Made by a program: the position numbers and the translations under genes. Positions 43,248 to 52,380 of a DNA stretch of 64,000 nt are shown here, piece by piece. The stretch is from Maricaulis virginensis. GTDB lineage: Bacteria > Pseudomonadota > Alphaproteobacteria > Caulobacterales > Maricaulaceae. Where the stretch lies: positions 1 to 64,000 of the forward strand of contig NZ_BSFE01000008.1 in assembly GCF_027922185.1 (NCBI RefSeq), read 5' to 3'. The notes beneath the pieces were generated by a model. It was not told the DNA's origin. It saw only the letters and a program-made list of their open reading frames with translations, and ran no database searches. Every line of letters begins with the position of its first letter. Positions within the stretch are counted from its first letter, which is position 1.

Positions 43248-44111
43248 TCAGTCGACCTCTACAGTGATCCGCCCGTCCGGGTATACCGCGGCGCGCTTCA
43301 TGCCCGGCGAGTTGAAGGGCTGGGCCAGATTGCCGTCGCGGTCGACACAGATCACGCCGCCCTCGCCGCCCAGGCTGCCGACATCGCCGATCGCGCCGGC
43401 GGCGGCTTCGGCGAGCGTCTGGCCGCCATAGGCCATGCGGGCCGAGATGTCCTTGGCGGTAGCCTGGCGCAGGAAGAATTCGCCCTGGCCGGTGCAGGAG
43501 ACGGCCACATGCCCGTCCGCCCAGCAGCCGGCACCCAGGATGGGGCTGTCGCCGACCCGGCCTTCCAGCTTGTTCAGCGTGCCGCCGGTCGAGGTTGCCG
43601 CAGCCAGACGTCCGGATGTGTCCAGCGCCACGCAGCCGACCGTGCCGGTCGCGATCTCGCGATCATCGGGGGCGGCTGCCGGGGTGTAATAGTCGTTGAC
43701 GCTCTCCACCCGCTCGAGACCCTGCAGGCCGGCGAAGCGCTCCGCGCCGCGCCCGGCGAGCATGACATGCCGCGTCTCCTCCATCACGGCGCGGGCCGCA
43801 TGGACCGGGCTGATGAAGCCGGTCAGGCCGGCGACCGACCCGGCGCGCCGGTCCGAGCCGTCCATGATGGCGGCGTCGAGCTCATAGCGGCCGGCCTGGT
43901 TGGGCGAGGCGCCCTTGCCCGCGACATAGAGGCCGGACGCCTCCAGCCGGCGCACGATCTCCGTCACCACGTCCAGCGCCGCGTCGCCAGCCTCCAGCAT
44001 CGCCTTGCCGGCCTCGGCCAGTTCGCGCATGTGGGTGCGTTCGGGATCGTAGCTGCGCGGCGCAAGCACGCCGGCGCCGCCGTGCAGGAGAAGGGCGTAG
44101 GTCTGGCTCAT
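43248..44111 (-). CDS. iaaA: Isoaspartyl peptidase/L-asparaginase
   Basis: This 287-residue Ntn-hydrolase starts YALLLHGGAGV, then EAGDAALDVVTEIVRRLE and YELDAAIMDGSDRRAGSVAGL. The self-cleavage site is GTVGCVALD, with Thr157 as the new N-terminal nucleophile, followed by GRLAAATSTGGTLNKLEGRVGDSPILGAG. It removes isoaspartyl residues from peptides and hydrolyses asparagine. It is the first gene of iaaA-trmH and perhaps ialB. The ATG at 44111 is used; a longer form would carry a non-conserved tail. Confidence 0.92.
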   Translation of the reverse strand: MSQTYALLLHGGAGVLAPRSYDPERTHMRELAEAGKAMLEAGDAALDVVTEIVRRLEASGLYVAGKGASPNQAGRYELDAAIMDGSDRRAGSVAGLTGFISPVHAARAVMEETRHVMLAGRGAERFAGLQGLERVESVNDYYTPAAAPDDREIATGTVGCVALDTSGRLAAATSTGGTLNKLEGRVGDSPILGAGCWADGHVAVSCTGQGEFFLRQATAKDISARMAYGGQTLAEAAAGAIGDVGSLGGEGGVICVDRDGNLAQPFNSPGMKRAAVYPDGRITVEVD

Positions 44112-44261
44112 CGGATCGTCCGTCGGTGGGGTTGCGGCGCTAGCTCTAACACCGGGCAGCGGCCGCACCCAACCGGGATTTCCAGCCGCGACGATGCGGG
44201 CGATTTTCTTTTTTGTCCCGACGCGCTATGCCGCAGGGCAAGTCGATAAAGGGGAAGACAA

Positions 44262-45044
44262 ATGAAAATTGACAATTCCATCGCTGCCATCGTCACCGGC
44301 GGTGCTTCCGGTCTCGGCGAAGGCACAGCCCGCCGTCTGGCCGCCGATGGCGCCAGGGTCGCGATCTTCGACATGAATGCCGAGAAGGGCGAAGCGGTCG
44401 CCAGGGAAATCGGCGGCGTGTTCTGCCAGGTCAATGTGGCCGAGGAGGAGAGCGTCGATGCCGGTTTCGCCAGGGCACGCGAGGCCCATGGCCAGGAACG
44501 CGTGCTGGTGAACTGCGCCGGTATCGGCTGGGCCGAGAAGACGGCACGCCGGTCCTCCTCGACCGGCGAGATCAGCGCCCACTCCGCCAAGGGCTTCCAG
44601 ACCGTCATCGCGATCAACCTGGTCGGCTCCTTCCTGTGCGCGTCCAAATCGGCCGCCGGCATGATGGCGCTCGACCCGGCGGGCGACAGCGGCCGTGGCG
44701 TGATCGTCAACACCGCTTCGGTCGCGGCCCAGGACGGCCAGATCGGCCAGCTGGCCTATTCGGCCTCCAAGGGCGGTATCTATGGCATGACCCTGCCGAT
44801 GGCGCGCGACCTGGCCCGCGAAGGCATCCGCGTGAACACGATCCTGCCGGGCTTCTTCGAAACGCCGATCTATCAGCAGATGCCGCCGGAAGTGAAAACC
44901 TCCCTGGCCTCGCATCTGCAATTCCCGCAGCGCTTCGGCACGCCGGCCGAATACGCCGATCTGGTCGCCTTCATGGTGACCAATGACTACATCAACGCCG
45001 AATGCGTCCGCCTCGACGCCGGCGCCCGCATGCCCCCGAAATAG
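44262..45044 (+). CDS. SDR-family dehydrogenase (3-hydroxyacyl-CoA dehydrogenase type-2-like)
   Basis: This 260-residue short-chain dehydrogenase has VTGGASGLGEGTARRL (NAD(P) loop), the NCAG motif near 84-87, Ser153, and Tyr166 and Lys170 (YSASK). NTASVAAQDGQIGQLAYSASKGGIYGMTLPMARDLAREGIRVNTILPGFF and TPIYQQMP resemble HSD10-type 2-methyl-3-hydroxybutyryl-CoA dehydrogenases. That suggests a role in branched-chain or fatty-acyl-CoA breakdown. It stands alone and ends at a strong terminator. Confidence 0.92.
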   Translation: MKIDNSIAAIVTGGASGLGEGTARRLAADGARVAIFDMNAEKGEAVAREIGGVFCQVNVAEEESVDAGFARAREAHGQERVLVNCAGIGWAEKTARRSSSTGEISAHSAKGFQTVIAINLVGSFLCASKSAAGMMALDPAGDSGRGVIVNTASVAAQDGQIGQLAYSASKGGIYGMTLPMARDLAREGIRVNTILPGFFETPIYQQMPPEVKTSLASHLQFPQRFGTPAEYADLVAFMVTNDYINAECVRLDAGARMPPK

Positions 45045-45069
45045 GCATCGGGGCTTGTCCGAACGAAGA

Positions 45070-45103
45070 GGGCCGGCGCATGCGCCGGCCCTTTTGCTTT
45101 TTT
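45070..45103 (+). terminator. Strong intrinsic terminator after the SDR gene
   Basis: A perfect 11-bp palindrome with no extra loop bases (45070-45091, GGGCCGGCGCA/TGCGCCGGCCC) is followed directly by TTTTGCTTTTTT. This is the clearest Rho-independent terminator in the window and insulates the SDR gene from the converging lipoprotein gene. Confidence 0.9.
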
Positions 45104-45122
45104 CGGTTTCTGTCCGCGCCGG

Positions 45123-45650
45123 TCAGCCCGGTTCGGGCCGGACGATGTCGTCGGACAGGTTGGCGATCACGTCGCGTGCGTCGAAAGCACTGGGATCGTC
45201 GGGCTTGGTGCCGCGTCCCAGGAAGATCTCGGCGCTCGCCTCATAGCGGGTGGTCTCGCGATAACGCGTGTCATCCCAGAACGGATCCCGCCAGCCATGC
45301 CAGCCCCAGCGGGGATGGTAGTAGGAATAGTGCACCGGGAAGGCGGAATAATAGGGCGAACCGAAACCGCTCGCCGTGACGCGCGTGTCCTCGTCGGTCG
45401 CGCGGGTGACCACGGTGAAGTAGTCAAACCCCTGTTCCACCGTCAGTTCGGCAGCGCGGTAAAGCAGGTAGGTCTCCACGGTTTCGCGGTCGGTCAGCGA
45501 ATTCCCTTCGAAGGAGAGCCGGAACCGGTTGGTCTCGATCTGCTGTTCTTCGAAGCCCCGGCGGCTGCCGTCGGCGGCCTGGTAGGGGGTGGGCGATGCA
45601 CAGGCGGCCAGCATCGAAACGGCTGCCAGTGAAAATAGAACGCGCCTCAT
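45123..45650 (-). CDS. CC0125/CC1285 family lipoprotein
   Basis: This 175-residue lipoprotein has a lipobox (MLAACAS, Cys17), TPYQAADGSRRGFEEQQIE, NRFRLSFEGN, the family-typical YLLYRAAELTVEQGFDYFTVVTRATDEDTR and an aromatic-rich stretch (YSYYHPRWGWHGW). The family is named after Caulobacter genes, and members are outer-membrane or periplasmic lipoproteins of unknown function. The ATG at 45650 follows AAGGAGCCCGAC. Confidence 0.88.
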   Translation of the reverse strand: MRRVLFSLAAVSMLAACASPTPYQAADGSRRGFEEQQIETNRFRLSFEGNSLTDRETVETYLLYRAAELTVEQGFDYFTVVTRATDEDTRVTASGFGSPYYSAFPVHYSYYHPRWGWHGWRDPFWDDTRYRETTRYEASAEIFLGRGTKPDDPSAFDARDVIANLSDDIVRPEPG

Positions 45651-45797
45651 GTCGGGCTCCTTGGGACTCGTGTTACCCTCGCATTCTGGATTATGACGGG
45701 TCTGGCCGTGGTTGAAAGGGGCCGTATTGCAGTTCGGGCAAGAATTGATCGGCTTTTCAGGCGATGACGGGCCGGTCGCAAAGGGGGATACACCGGA

Positions 45798-46151
45798 ATG
45801 ACCGGCATCATGCAGGGGGCAGGACTGGTTGCAGCGCTGTTGATGACGGCGCAATCCGACCCGGATCCCGAGACCGTGCGCGGTGCGCTGGTCGAGGCCT
45901 GCGAGGCGGCCGGCGGATCGCCCGGCGCGTGTGCCTGCGTGGCCCGCGAGGCAAGCTCGCGCTTCAATGAGCGCCAGATGCGCGTGATCGTGGCGGCAAT
46001 GCCGGACATGCAACGGGTCGGCGAGCCGCAGGCTTTGGCCGACGCGCTCGGCTTTTCCTTCGACCAGATCCTCAATCTGCGCCAGCGCGCCCTGCGGGCC
46101 GATACCGTGATCCGTTCGGCCTGCGGCGCGGGCCTGTCGCGCAAGGACTGA
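45798..46151 (+). CDS. Exported small protein with CxC
   Basis: This 117-residue protein has an N-terminal signal or anchor (to about residue 18) and a mostly helical domain: EACEAAGGSPGACACVAREASSRFNERQMRVIVAAMPD. The four Cys (including ACAC and the C-terminal SACG) suggest disulfides in the periplasm. No family is recognised. It converges with usg, 14 bases away. Confidence 0.6.
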   Translation: MTGIMQGAGLVAALLMTAQSDPDPETVRGALVEACEAAGGSPGACACVAREASSRFNERQMRVIVAAMPDMQRVGEPQALADALGFSFDQILNLRQRALRADTVIRSACGAGLSRKD

Positions 46152-46165
46152 GCGGGGCGTACCGC

Positions 46166-46441
46166 TCAGTTCAGCCGCATCTGACAATCGGCAAACCGCC
46201 ACTCGGCCGGCCGGATCAGGCCCTGATGCGCAATCCGCACGGTGTGGATGACGGCATCGATCTCGCTCTTCCAGAAATCGAGAAACCGGGTCAGGCGCGG
46301 ATATTTCGGCGCGAGATCCTGGGTCTGCCACACGAAGGTCTGCAGCAGCGCCGGGTGGTCCGGCATGTAGTAGGTCACCTCGGCCGTCGTCAGCCTGAGG
46401 CCGCGGATCTGTTCCGCGAAATCGCGATCGACTTCCCTCAT
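46166..46441 (-). CDS. usg: Usg family protein
   Basis: This 91-residue protein matches the Usg-like family, found almost only in alphaproteobacteria. The motif TTAEVTYYMPDHPALLQTFVWQTQDLAPKYPRLTRFLDFWKSEIDA and the ending SVRIAHQGLIRPAEWR-type are clear. The function is unknown. The ATG at 46441 follows AAGGAGGCAGATC. Confidence 0.9.
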   Translation of the reverse strand: MREVDRDFAEQIRGLRLTTAEVTYYMPDHPALLQTFVWQTQDLAPKYPRLTRFLDFWKSEIDAVIHTVRIAHQGLIRPAEWRFADCQMRLN

Positions 46442-46550
46442 GATCTGCCTCCTTGCAGCGATCGAGCCTTCCGGCTCCAGCCCCCGCAACGTCAAGATTA
46501 TGAGAAACCGATGAATGAAAGCTGACTGCCGCCGGTATGACGGACCGGTA

Positions 46551-47846
46551 TCAGGGCAGATCGATTTCCAGGATCACGGTCGCCGGCTGCTCGCCGCCCG
46601 GACCTTCGCCTTCCGCCGGGAAGCGCGGCCAGGCTGCGTTCGCGACCAGCCAGGCCCGGCCGTCGGCCGGATCGATCAGGGTGGGTTCGGCAAGCTCGCC
46701 CGTCATTGCCGGATGACCGCGCAGCAGAACTTCGGTGCTGGCCACGGCATGACCGTCTGCGTCCAGATCGATCGCCATGACCTGGTGCGGCCGGGTGCCA
46801 TTGCGCACGGCGAGGATGCGGCCGTCGCGGGTCTGGCGCAGCCCGTCGATGCCGATCAGGCTTTCCGTCCCGCCCCGCACCAGCGAAACCGACCGGTCGC
46901 CCAGATCGATCCGCCACAGACCCATCGCATAGTCGGCGACATAGAGCGCCCCCCGGGCCAGCGCAACGCCCTGCAGGCTGACAAAGCGCGGATCCTCCGC
47001 CAGGACTTCCAGCTCGCCGGAGACGCTGTCGAGCACATAGACCCGCGGCGCCTGGCTGTCGGAGGCATAGACGGTGCCGTCGCGCACGGTGAAGTCGGCG
47101 ATCTGCACGGCATCGTCGATCTGGTAGCGGCGATAGAGGTCGCCGGTGACAAGGTCGAAGGCAAACAGCGCGGTGCCGCCGGTCTCGCCGTCTTCCAGCG
47201 GGGTCTGTTCGATAGCCGCCGATCCGGCCCAGACGACACGGGTACGGTCATCGACCGCAAGGCCGAACACCGACCACAGCCCGTCTTCCTGGTCGGCGAA
47301 GACCCGGGGTTCGTCGCGGGCGAAGGGTTCCAGCAGCAGGATTTCCCGCCCGGTGACGGAGGAGACGAAGAGACGGTCGGTTTCGATGTCGATCGCGACA
47401 CCCTCGATCAGCGCGCCGGGCCGGTCGATCTCGGCGACGACTTCTGCCTGTCCGACCGGAGCGCTGTTGGCAGCGAGTTGCCCGGCGACCGCCTCGAAGC
47501 GTGCAGTGTTGGCCGTGCGCAGGAGATCTTCCAGGGGCTCCGGGTCAAACGCGATGCCGGCCCGGGCCATCCGCTCCAGGGCCTGGAAACCGTCTTCGGG
47601 GTTTTCCGCCCTCAGGGCCACAATGGCGAGGCCGCGCAAAACGGCGGGGTGTGCCGGTTTGAGGTCGAGCGCAGCTTCCAGCAGGCGCCGTGCCGCTTCG
47701 TAATCCGCATTGCCGATAGCGGCGCTCGCCTCTGCGAACATCTGCTGGGCGAGTGTCTGCGGGGTGGTTCCGGACGCGCCGGTCTGGGCCGCGGCCGGAG
47801 CGGCGAGCAGGGCAAGCGGCAGCGCAAGGCGCAGGATCGTGTTCAT
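46551..47846 (-). CDS. Exported TPR plus beta-propeller (SMP-30-like) protein
   Basis: The 431-residue protein starts with a signal peptide (to about PAAAQ, residue 21). A TPR-like repeat (about 25-100, AAIGNADYEAARRLLEAALDLKPAHPAVLRGLAIVALR) follows. Then comes a beta-propeller of SMP-30/NHL type with repeated blade motifs such as LIEGVAIDIETDRLFVSSVTGREI, LWSVFGLAVDDRTRVVWAGSA and LYVADYAMGLWRIDL. No catalytic residues are obvious. It may bind cell-surface or small-molecule ligands. The ATG at 47846 is chosen because GGGGGAG lies six bases upstream. Confidence 0.7.
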   Translation of the reverse strand: MNTILRLALPLALLAAPAAAQTGASGTTPQTLAQQMFAEASAAIGNADYEAARRLLEAALDLKPAHPAVLRGLAIVALRAENPEDGFQALERMARAGIAFDPEPLEDLLRTANTARFEAVAGQLAANSAPVGQAEVVAEIDRPGALIEGVAIDIETDRLFVSSVTGREILLLEPFARDEPRVFADQEDGLWSVFGLAVDDRTRVVWAGSAAIEQTPLEDGETGGTALFAFDLVTGDLYRRYQIDDAVQIADFTVRDGTVYASDSQAPRVYVLDSVSGELEVLAEDPRFVSLQGVALARGALYVADYAMGLWRIDLGDRSVSLVRGGTESLIGIDGLRQTRDGRILAVRNGTRPHQVMAIDLDADGHAVASTEVLLRGHPAMTGELAEPTLIDPADGRAWLVANAAWPRFPAEGEGPGGEQPATVILEIDLP

Positions 47847-47960
47847 GGACATCTCCCCCATCTGTCCCCCCGAACCGTGTCACGATCACGGCATGAAGCG
47901 GGATATTATGGGAAATATCACCGGCGAAAAGGCGGCTTTGCGGTGCAGGCTGCAGGCCAA

Positions 47961-48785
47961 TCAGATCTCCAGGGCGAGATCGACCTCGCCCTCGTCTTCC
48001 ACAGGGCCGGTCAGGATCACGTGATCGTCGGTGACGCGCCATTCCACATGCAGTTCGCCGCCATCGGCCATGACAGAGGCCGAACGGTCTGCCAGGCCAC
48101 GCCGGTGCGCAGCAACGAGCGCGGCGCAGGCGCCCGTCCCGCAGGCCGCGGTGATGCCGGCGCCGCGTTCCCAGACGCGCAGGCGGATATGGGTCTCGTC
48201 ATAGATCTGGGCAAAGCCGGCATTGACGCGCTCGGGGAAGAGCGGGTCGTACTCCACTTCCGGCCCCAGCCGCGCGATCGGCAGGGTCTCGACATCGCTG
48301 ACGAAGAAGACGGCGTGCGGATTGCCCATGCTCACTGCGCCCGGGCGCTCGATGCGTACGCCGCCGGCTTCGGCGACATAGTCCAGCGCGACCGTGTCCA
48401 TGTCGCGCGCCAGCGGAATGTCCTGCCAGTCCAGCCGCGGTTTTCCCATGTCGACGCTGACGGTCAGCGCGCCGGCGCGCACCGCCTGCAGCAGACCGCT
48501 GGCCGTGCCGATGCTTACCGCCGGCTTGCCGCTTTCTTCCATCAGGAACCAGCCCGCCGCCCGCGTTCCATTGCCGCAGGCACCGACCTCGTCGCCATCG
48601 GCATTCCAGATCCGCATGAAGGCGTCTGCGCTGTCGCTGTGCTCGAGCACGAGCAGCTGGTCGAAGTGCAGCGCGTGCGCCCACGCCCGCACGGTATTCC
48701 GGGACAGGCCGAGGAAGCCGGCGCGCGCGCGCGCGTCCGCGAGTACGAACTTGTTGCCGGCGCCATTCATCAGTCGTGCTTTCAT
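47961..48785 (-). CDS. dapF: Diaminopimelate epimerase DapF
   Basis: This enzyme converts LL- to meso-diaminopimelate for lysine and peptidoglycan. The 274-residue protein has NGAGNKFVL, the first catalytic Cys in GACGNGTRAAG, MGNPHAVFF, and the second in AACGTGACAALVAA. All are intact. The start at 48785 is preferred; the 22 residues upstream are not conserved. The N-terminal coding region includes a short GC-repeat (GCGCGCGCGCGCG near 48722). It is divergent from the S9 peptidase gene. Confidence 0.96.
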   Translation of the reverse strand: MKARLMNGAGNKFVLADARARAGFLGLSRNTVRAWAHALHFDQLLVLEHSDSADAFMRIWNADGDEVGACGNGTRAAGWFLMEESGKPAVSIGTASGLLQAVRAGALTVSVDMGKPRLDWQDIPLARDMDTVALDYVAEAGGVRIERPGAVSMGNPHAVFFVSDVETLPIARLGPEVEYDPLFPERVNAGFAQIYDETHIRLRVWERGAGITAACGTGACAALVAAHRRGLADRSASVMADGGELHVEWRVTDDHVILTGPVEDEGEVDLALEI

Positions 48786-48871
48786 TCTGCCCCGATAGCG
48801 CTGTGACGCCTTTACGTCCAGCACCCGTCCGGGCTTAACTGCGCGCGACACAAGTCAAAGGGGTGACTGAC

Positions 48872-51100
48872 ATGACGTTGAAGAAGCAGTTCTGGGCGTT
48901 GAGCGCGGGGGCGCTCGCGCTCGCCGCCTGCTCCCAGCCCGCGAGCGAAGAGAGCGATACCGTGACGACCCAGACACCGGAGACCACCAGCGAGCGCCAG
49001 ATCGTCCAGATCGATCCGGAAAACGATCCGCGCGTCTGGCTCGAAGAGGTCGAGGGCGAACGGGCGCTGGAATGGGTCGAGGGCCAGAACGAGCGCACCT
49101 TCGATCGCCTGCGCGGCGATGCGCGTTATCAGGACCTCTATGACCAGGCTCTGGCGATCTATCAGAGCGAGGACCGGATCCCCTATGGCGCCTATTATGG
49201 CGGCTATGTCTGGAACTTCTGGCAGGATGCCGACAACACCCACGGCCTGTGGCGCCGCACCTCGCTGGCGAGCTATCTCTCCGAGGCGCCGGAATGGGAT
49301 GTGATCCTCGATCTCGACGCGCTGTCCGAAGCCGAGGACCGCAACTGGGTCTGGCGCGGCGCCAATTGCCTGGCACCGGATTATGACCGTTGTATGCTGA
49401 CCCTGTCGGACGGCGGGTCCGACGCGGCCGTGCGCCGTGAGTTCGACGTCTCCGACCGCGCCTTCGTCGAGGGCGGTTTCGAAACCCCCAACGCCAAGGG
49501 CGGTGTCAGCTGGGTCGACGAGAACACGCTGCTGGTCGGCCTGGCCACCAGCGAAGAAGACTCCACCGACAGCGGCTACCCCTCGGTCTCCTACCGCTGG
49601 GAACGCGGCACCGACCTGTCCGAAGCGACCGAAGTCGTGCGCGGCGACCGCGAGGATGTCGGCCTGTTTGCGTTCCGCACCGAGGACAGCGACGGCACCG
49701 TCTACATGATGGCTTCGGAAGCGGACACGTTCTACGACACGACCTGGTGGTACCTGCCGCTGGACAGCGATCCGGTGGCGCTGCCCATCCCGTCAAAATC
49801 GGACATCCAGGATCTCTATCAGGGCGAGCTGGTCTTCACGATCAACGAGGAATGGACGCCTGTGGAAGGCGGCGAGACCTATCCGCAGGGCGCGCTGCTC
49901 TCCTTCACCATGGCCGATTTCGTCGCCAGTGGCGAACTGCCGGAGGTGAAGACGGTCTATGTGCCGGGGGCGCGTGAATCCATCGGCGGTGTCGGTGCGA
50001 CGGCATCGGCTCTCCTGGTGGCGATCGACGAGAATGTCGTCGGCGGGCTGGAAGCCTTCCACTACGAGAACGGAAACTGGAGCTCGGACACGGTGCCGGT
50101 TCCGGACAATATGACGATCGGCCTGGGTTCGACGAATTCGAACGAGGACATCGCCTTCATGAATGCCGAAGGCTTCCTGACGCCGGACTCGCTTTACATG
50201 GTCAATGCGGCCGAGCTGACGGTCGAACAGGTCAAGTCGATCCCGGACCGGTTCGACACCGAAGGCCTGATCGTCGAGCAGCATGAAGCCGCATCCACCG
50301 ACGGTACGATGATCCCCTATTTCGTCGTGCGCCGTGAAGACGTGCCGATGGACGGCACCACGCCGACGCTCCTGTATGCCTATGGCGGTTTCCAGGTCTC
50401 GATCCGTCCGAGCTATTCCGGCTCGCGCGGCCAGCTCTGGCTGGAAAACGGCGGTGCCTATGTCGTGGCGAATATCCGCGGCGGTGGCGAGTTCGGTCCG
50501 GCCTGGCACCAGGCGGGTCTGAAGATGGACCGCCAGCGCATCTATGACGACCTGATCTCGGTCGCCGAGGACCTGCACGAGCGCGGTCTCACCAGCCCGC
50601 GGCATCTGGGCGTGTATGGCGGTTCGAATGGCGGACTGCTGACCGGTGTGATGTACACCCAGCGTCCGGATCTGTGGAACGCCGTCGTCTCGGCCGTGCC
50701 GCTACTCGATATGCTGCGTTTCAACCAGCTGCTGGCGGGCGCATCCTGGATGGGTGAGTACGGCGATCCGTCGGATCCGGACGAGGGCGGTTTCCTGCGC
50801 TCGATCTCGCCCTATCACAATGTCGATGCGAATGGCGATTATCCGGAAATCTACCTCTACACCTCCACCAAGGATGACCGCGTCCATCCGGGTCATGCCC
50901 GCAAGTTCGCACACCTTCTGGAGGAGCTGGGCCATGACTATCTCTACTACGAGAACACGGCCGGCGGTCACTCGGCTGCGGCCAATCTGGAAGAGACGGC
51001 CCGCCGCGACGCGCTGCTCTACACCTTCCTGATGCAGAAGCTGATGGACGATGTGGACCCGCTCGACGCCCAGGGCGAGGCACCGGCACAGGAAGAATAG
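48872..51100 (+). CDS. Prolyl oligopeptidase family (S9) lipoprotein
   Basis: This 742-residue S9A peptidase starts with a lipoprotein signal (LALAACSQ). The propeller domain follows (to about residue 470; DPRVWLEEVEGERALEWV is the classical start). The alpha/beta-hydrolase domain has the nucleophile Ser585 in YGGSNGGLL, the Asp in TSTKDDRVHPGH and His in TAGGHSAAANLEET. Such enzymes cleave after Pro in short peptides. The start is set at ATG 48872, with AAGGGGTG upstream; a GTG at 48863 is possible. It is followed by a structured repeat. Confidence 0.92.
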   Translation: MTLKKQFWALSAGALALAACSQPASEESDTVTTQTPETTSERQIVQIDPENDPRVWLEEVEGERALEWVEGQNERTFDRLRGDARYQDLYDQALAIYQSEDRIPYGAYYGGYVWNFWQDADNTHGLWRRTSLASYLSEAPEWDVILDLDALSEAEDRNWVWRGANCLAPDYDRCMLTLSDGGSDAAVRREFDVSDRAFVEGGFETPNAKGGVSWVDENTLLVGLATSEEDSTDSGYPSVSYRWERGTDLSEATEVVRGDREDVGLFAFRTEDSDGTVYMMASEADTFYDTTWWYLPLDSDPVALPIPSKSDIQDLYQGELVFTINEEWTPVEGGETYPQGALLSFTMADFVASGELPEVKTVYVPGARESIGGVGATASALLVAIDENVVGGLEAFHYENGNWSSDTVPVPDNMTIGLGSTNSNEDIAFMNAEGFLTPDSLYMVNAAELTVEQVKSIPDRFDTEGLIVEQHEAASTDGTMIPYFVVRREDVPMDGTTPTLLYAYGGFQVSIRPSYSGSRGQLWLENGGAYVVANIRGGGEFGPAWHQAGLKMDRQRIYDDLISVAEDLHERGLTSPRHLGVYGGSNGGLLTGVMYTQRPDLWNAVVSAVPLLDMLRFNQLLAGASWMGEYGDPSDPDEGGFLRSISPYHNVDANGDYPEIYLYTSTKDDRVHPGHARKFAHLLEELGHDYLYYENTAGGHSAAANLEETARRDALLYTFLMQKLMDDVDPLDAQGEAPAQEE

Positions 51101-51110
51101 CTGAGAAGGC

Positions 51111-51271
51111 CTTCCTACCCACGTCAGTGGGGAGGGGGACCCGCGAAGCGGGGGAGGGGTCGCCGCGGTACGCGGCGAAATTCTGGAGCCAAGCGTCTTT
51201 CGCGGCCGGTGGCCGCGACCCCTTCGACCCGATGCTGCGCATCGGCCCACTTCCCCACGATGTGGGGAAGA
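51111..51271. repeat. Structured intergenic repeat element with end hairpins
   Basis: About 160 bases consist almost entirely of inverted repeats. The left end hairpin is CCTACCCAC/GTGGGGAGG (51114-51135) and the right end CTTCCCCAC/GTGGGGAAG (51250-51270), nearly matching each other. Between them are CGCCGCG/CGCGGCG (51161-51177), GCGGCC/GGCCGC (51202-51216) and GATG/CATC near 51231. A long-range pair, AGGGGTCGC (51155-51163) with GCGACCCCT (51215-51223), joins them. No gene lies within. It could be a REP/MITE-like element or a structured 3' region. Confidence 0.75.
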
Positions 51272-51284
51272 AACGCGTTGGCGC

Positions 51285-51788
51285 CTAGTCGAAGGCGGCG
51301 TCGACCGGCCAATCCTGGTCGGCGGAGCGCCAGAGGATGGAGGCGATCTTCCATTCACCCTCGATCTTGAACAGGGTGATGAAATTCACGCCTGTCACAA
51401 AGACCTCGCCGGTCACACCGCTCACGCCCTCATAGGCCGAGCGCACATAGGCCAGCTCGCCATAGATCGTGGTCTCGGTGCGCGTGGGACGTTCGGTGAA
51501 ACCGTTCTCCACCAGCCAGGGGCCGGAGCGCTCGATATAGTCGTCCAGCGTGATGACACGGCCGCGGCCCTGCCCGTCCTCGCCCGGCGAAACGGCACCC
51601 ATGGCGGCGCCGGGCAGGTAGAGATCGCGCATGGCATCGAAGTCGCGGGCCTGTCCGACCGGACCGGAAATCACGTCATACACGGCCTGGACGGTGGCCT
51701 CCACATCGGCACGGTCATCGGCCTGGGCCGGTGCAATGACGATGGCGGCGGTGCTGGCGGCGAAAGCCGCGCGGATCAGATGTTTCAT
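51285..51788 (-). CDS. Exported NTF2/SnoaL-like protein
   Basis: This 167-residue protein has a signal peptide (cut near AQA|DDR, residue 23) and an NTF2-like cone-shaped domain: VQAVYDVISGPVGQARDFDAMRDLYLPGA, ITLDDYIERSGPWLVENGF and TLFKIEGEWKIASILWR. Family members are enzymes, binding proteins or dimer partners. No catalytic pattern is clear. It is the third gene downstream of the DUF1214/DUF1254 pair, with a 55-base gap. Confidence 0.75.
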   Translation of the reverse strand: MKHLIRAAFAASTAAIVIAPAQADDRADVEATVQAVYDVISGPVGQARDFDAMRDLYLPGAAMGAVSPGEDGQGRGRVITLDDYIERSGPWLVENGFTERPTRTETTIYGELAYVRSAYEGVSGVTGEVFVTGVNFITLFKIEGEWKIASILWRSADQDWPVDAAFD

Positions 51789-51843
51789 GAAACCTCCCCG
51801 GATTGATGGGGCAGAGTTTCACCGCTCCTGCCGCGAGGGCAAG

Positions 51844-52380
51844 TTACTCATCGGACAGGCGGGCGCAGGTGAAGCCCCGGCGTTCCGTCTCGGCGGTGGC
51901 CATATCCGTGTCCGCATCGATGACACGGCGGTAGAGAATGAGGCCGCGCGAGGTCGGGGCTGAAACGGCATGGAAGCCGGCCGGAACCTCGGCAGTATCG
52001 GCGTTTCCGGTCAGCACGATCCCGACAGGCGAGGCATCGCCATCCCGGTCGCTGAAGACGGCGAAATTATTGGTCCGGGCATCGTAGAAGCTTACGGAGG
52101 TATAATTGCCGTCGGCGGGCCAGGGCGCTTCGACAACGACAGGCCCGTCCGACACGTCATAGACACACACAGAATAGAGAATATCCGGACTGGCGCGAAC
52201 GATGGTCTGGTTGTCTTCGCGCAGGCGCGGCGCATGACGGACGTCGCCGGCCTCGCTGCCCAGCGCCCCGATCCGGTCCATCGCCTTGCCCATGATCACG
52301 CCGGGAATGGCGTTCAGCGCCAGCCAGAAACCGGCGATGGAGGCGATGGCAAAGAGACCGAGGGGCAGGAGCCAGCGCAT
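51844..52380 (-). CDS. DUF1254-domain membrane protein
   Basis: The 178-residue protein has one N-terminal membrane helix (about 3-25) and the DUF1254 core: ASPDILYSVCVYDVSDGPVVVEAPWPADGNYTSVSFYDARTNNFAVFSDRDG. The family is usually a longer protein with DUF1254 followed by DUF1214. Here the two are separate genes. It overlaps the DUF1214 stop by one base (TGATG). Confidence 0.8.
   Translation of the reverse strand: MRWLLPLGLFAIASIAGFWLALNAIPGVIMGKAMDRIGALGSEAGDVRHAPRLREDNQTIVRASPDILYSVCVYDVSDGPVVVEAPWPADGNYTSVSFYDARTNNFAVFSDRDGDASPVGIVLTGNADTAEVPAGFHAVSAPTSRGLILYRRVIDADTDMATAETERRGFTCARLSDE

Noticed and set aside
46515..48806. 763-codon plus-strand frame antisense to the propeller protein and dapF
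   Set aside because: Runs through two well-supported genes on the other strand; composition typical of GC-driven antisense frames.
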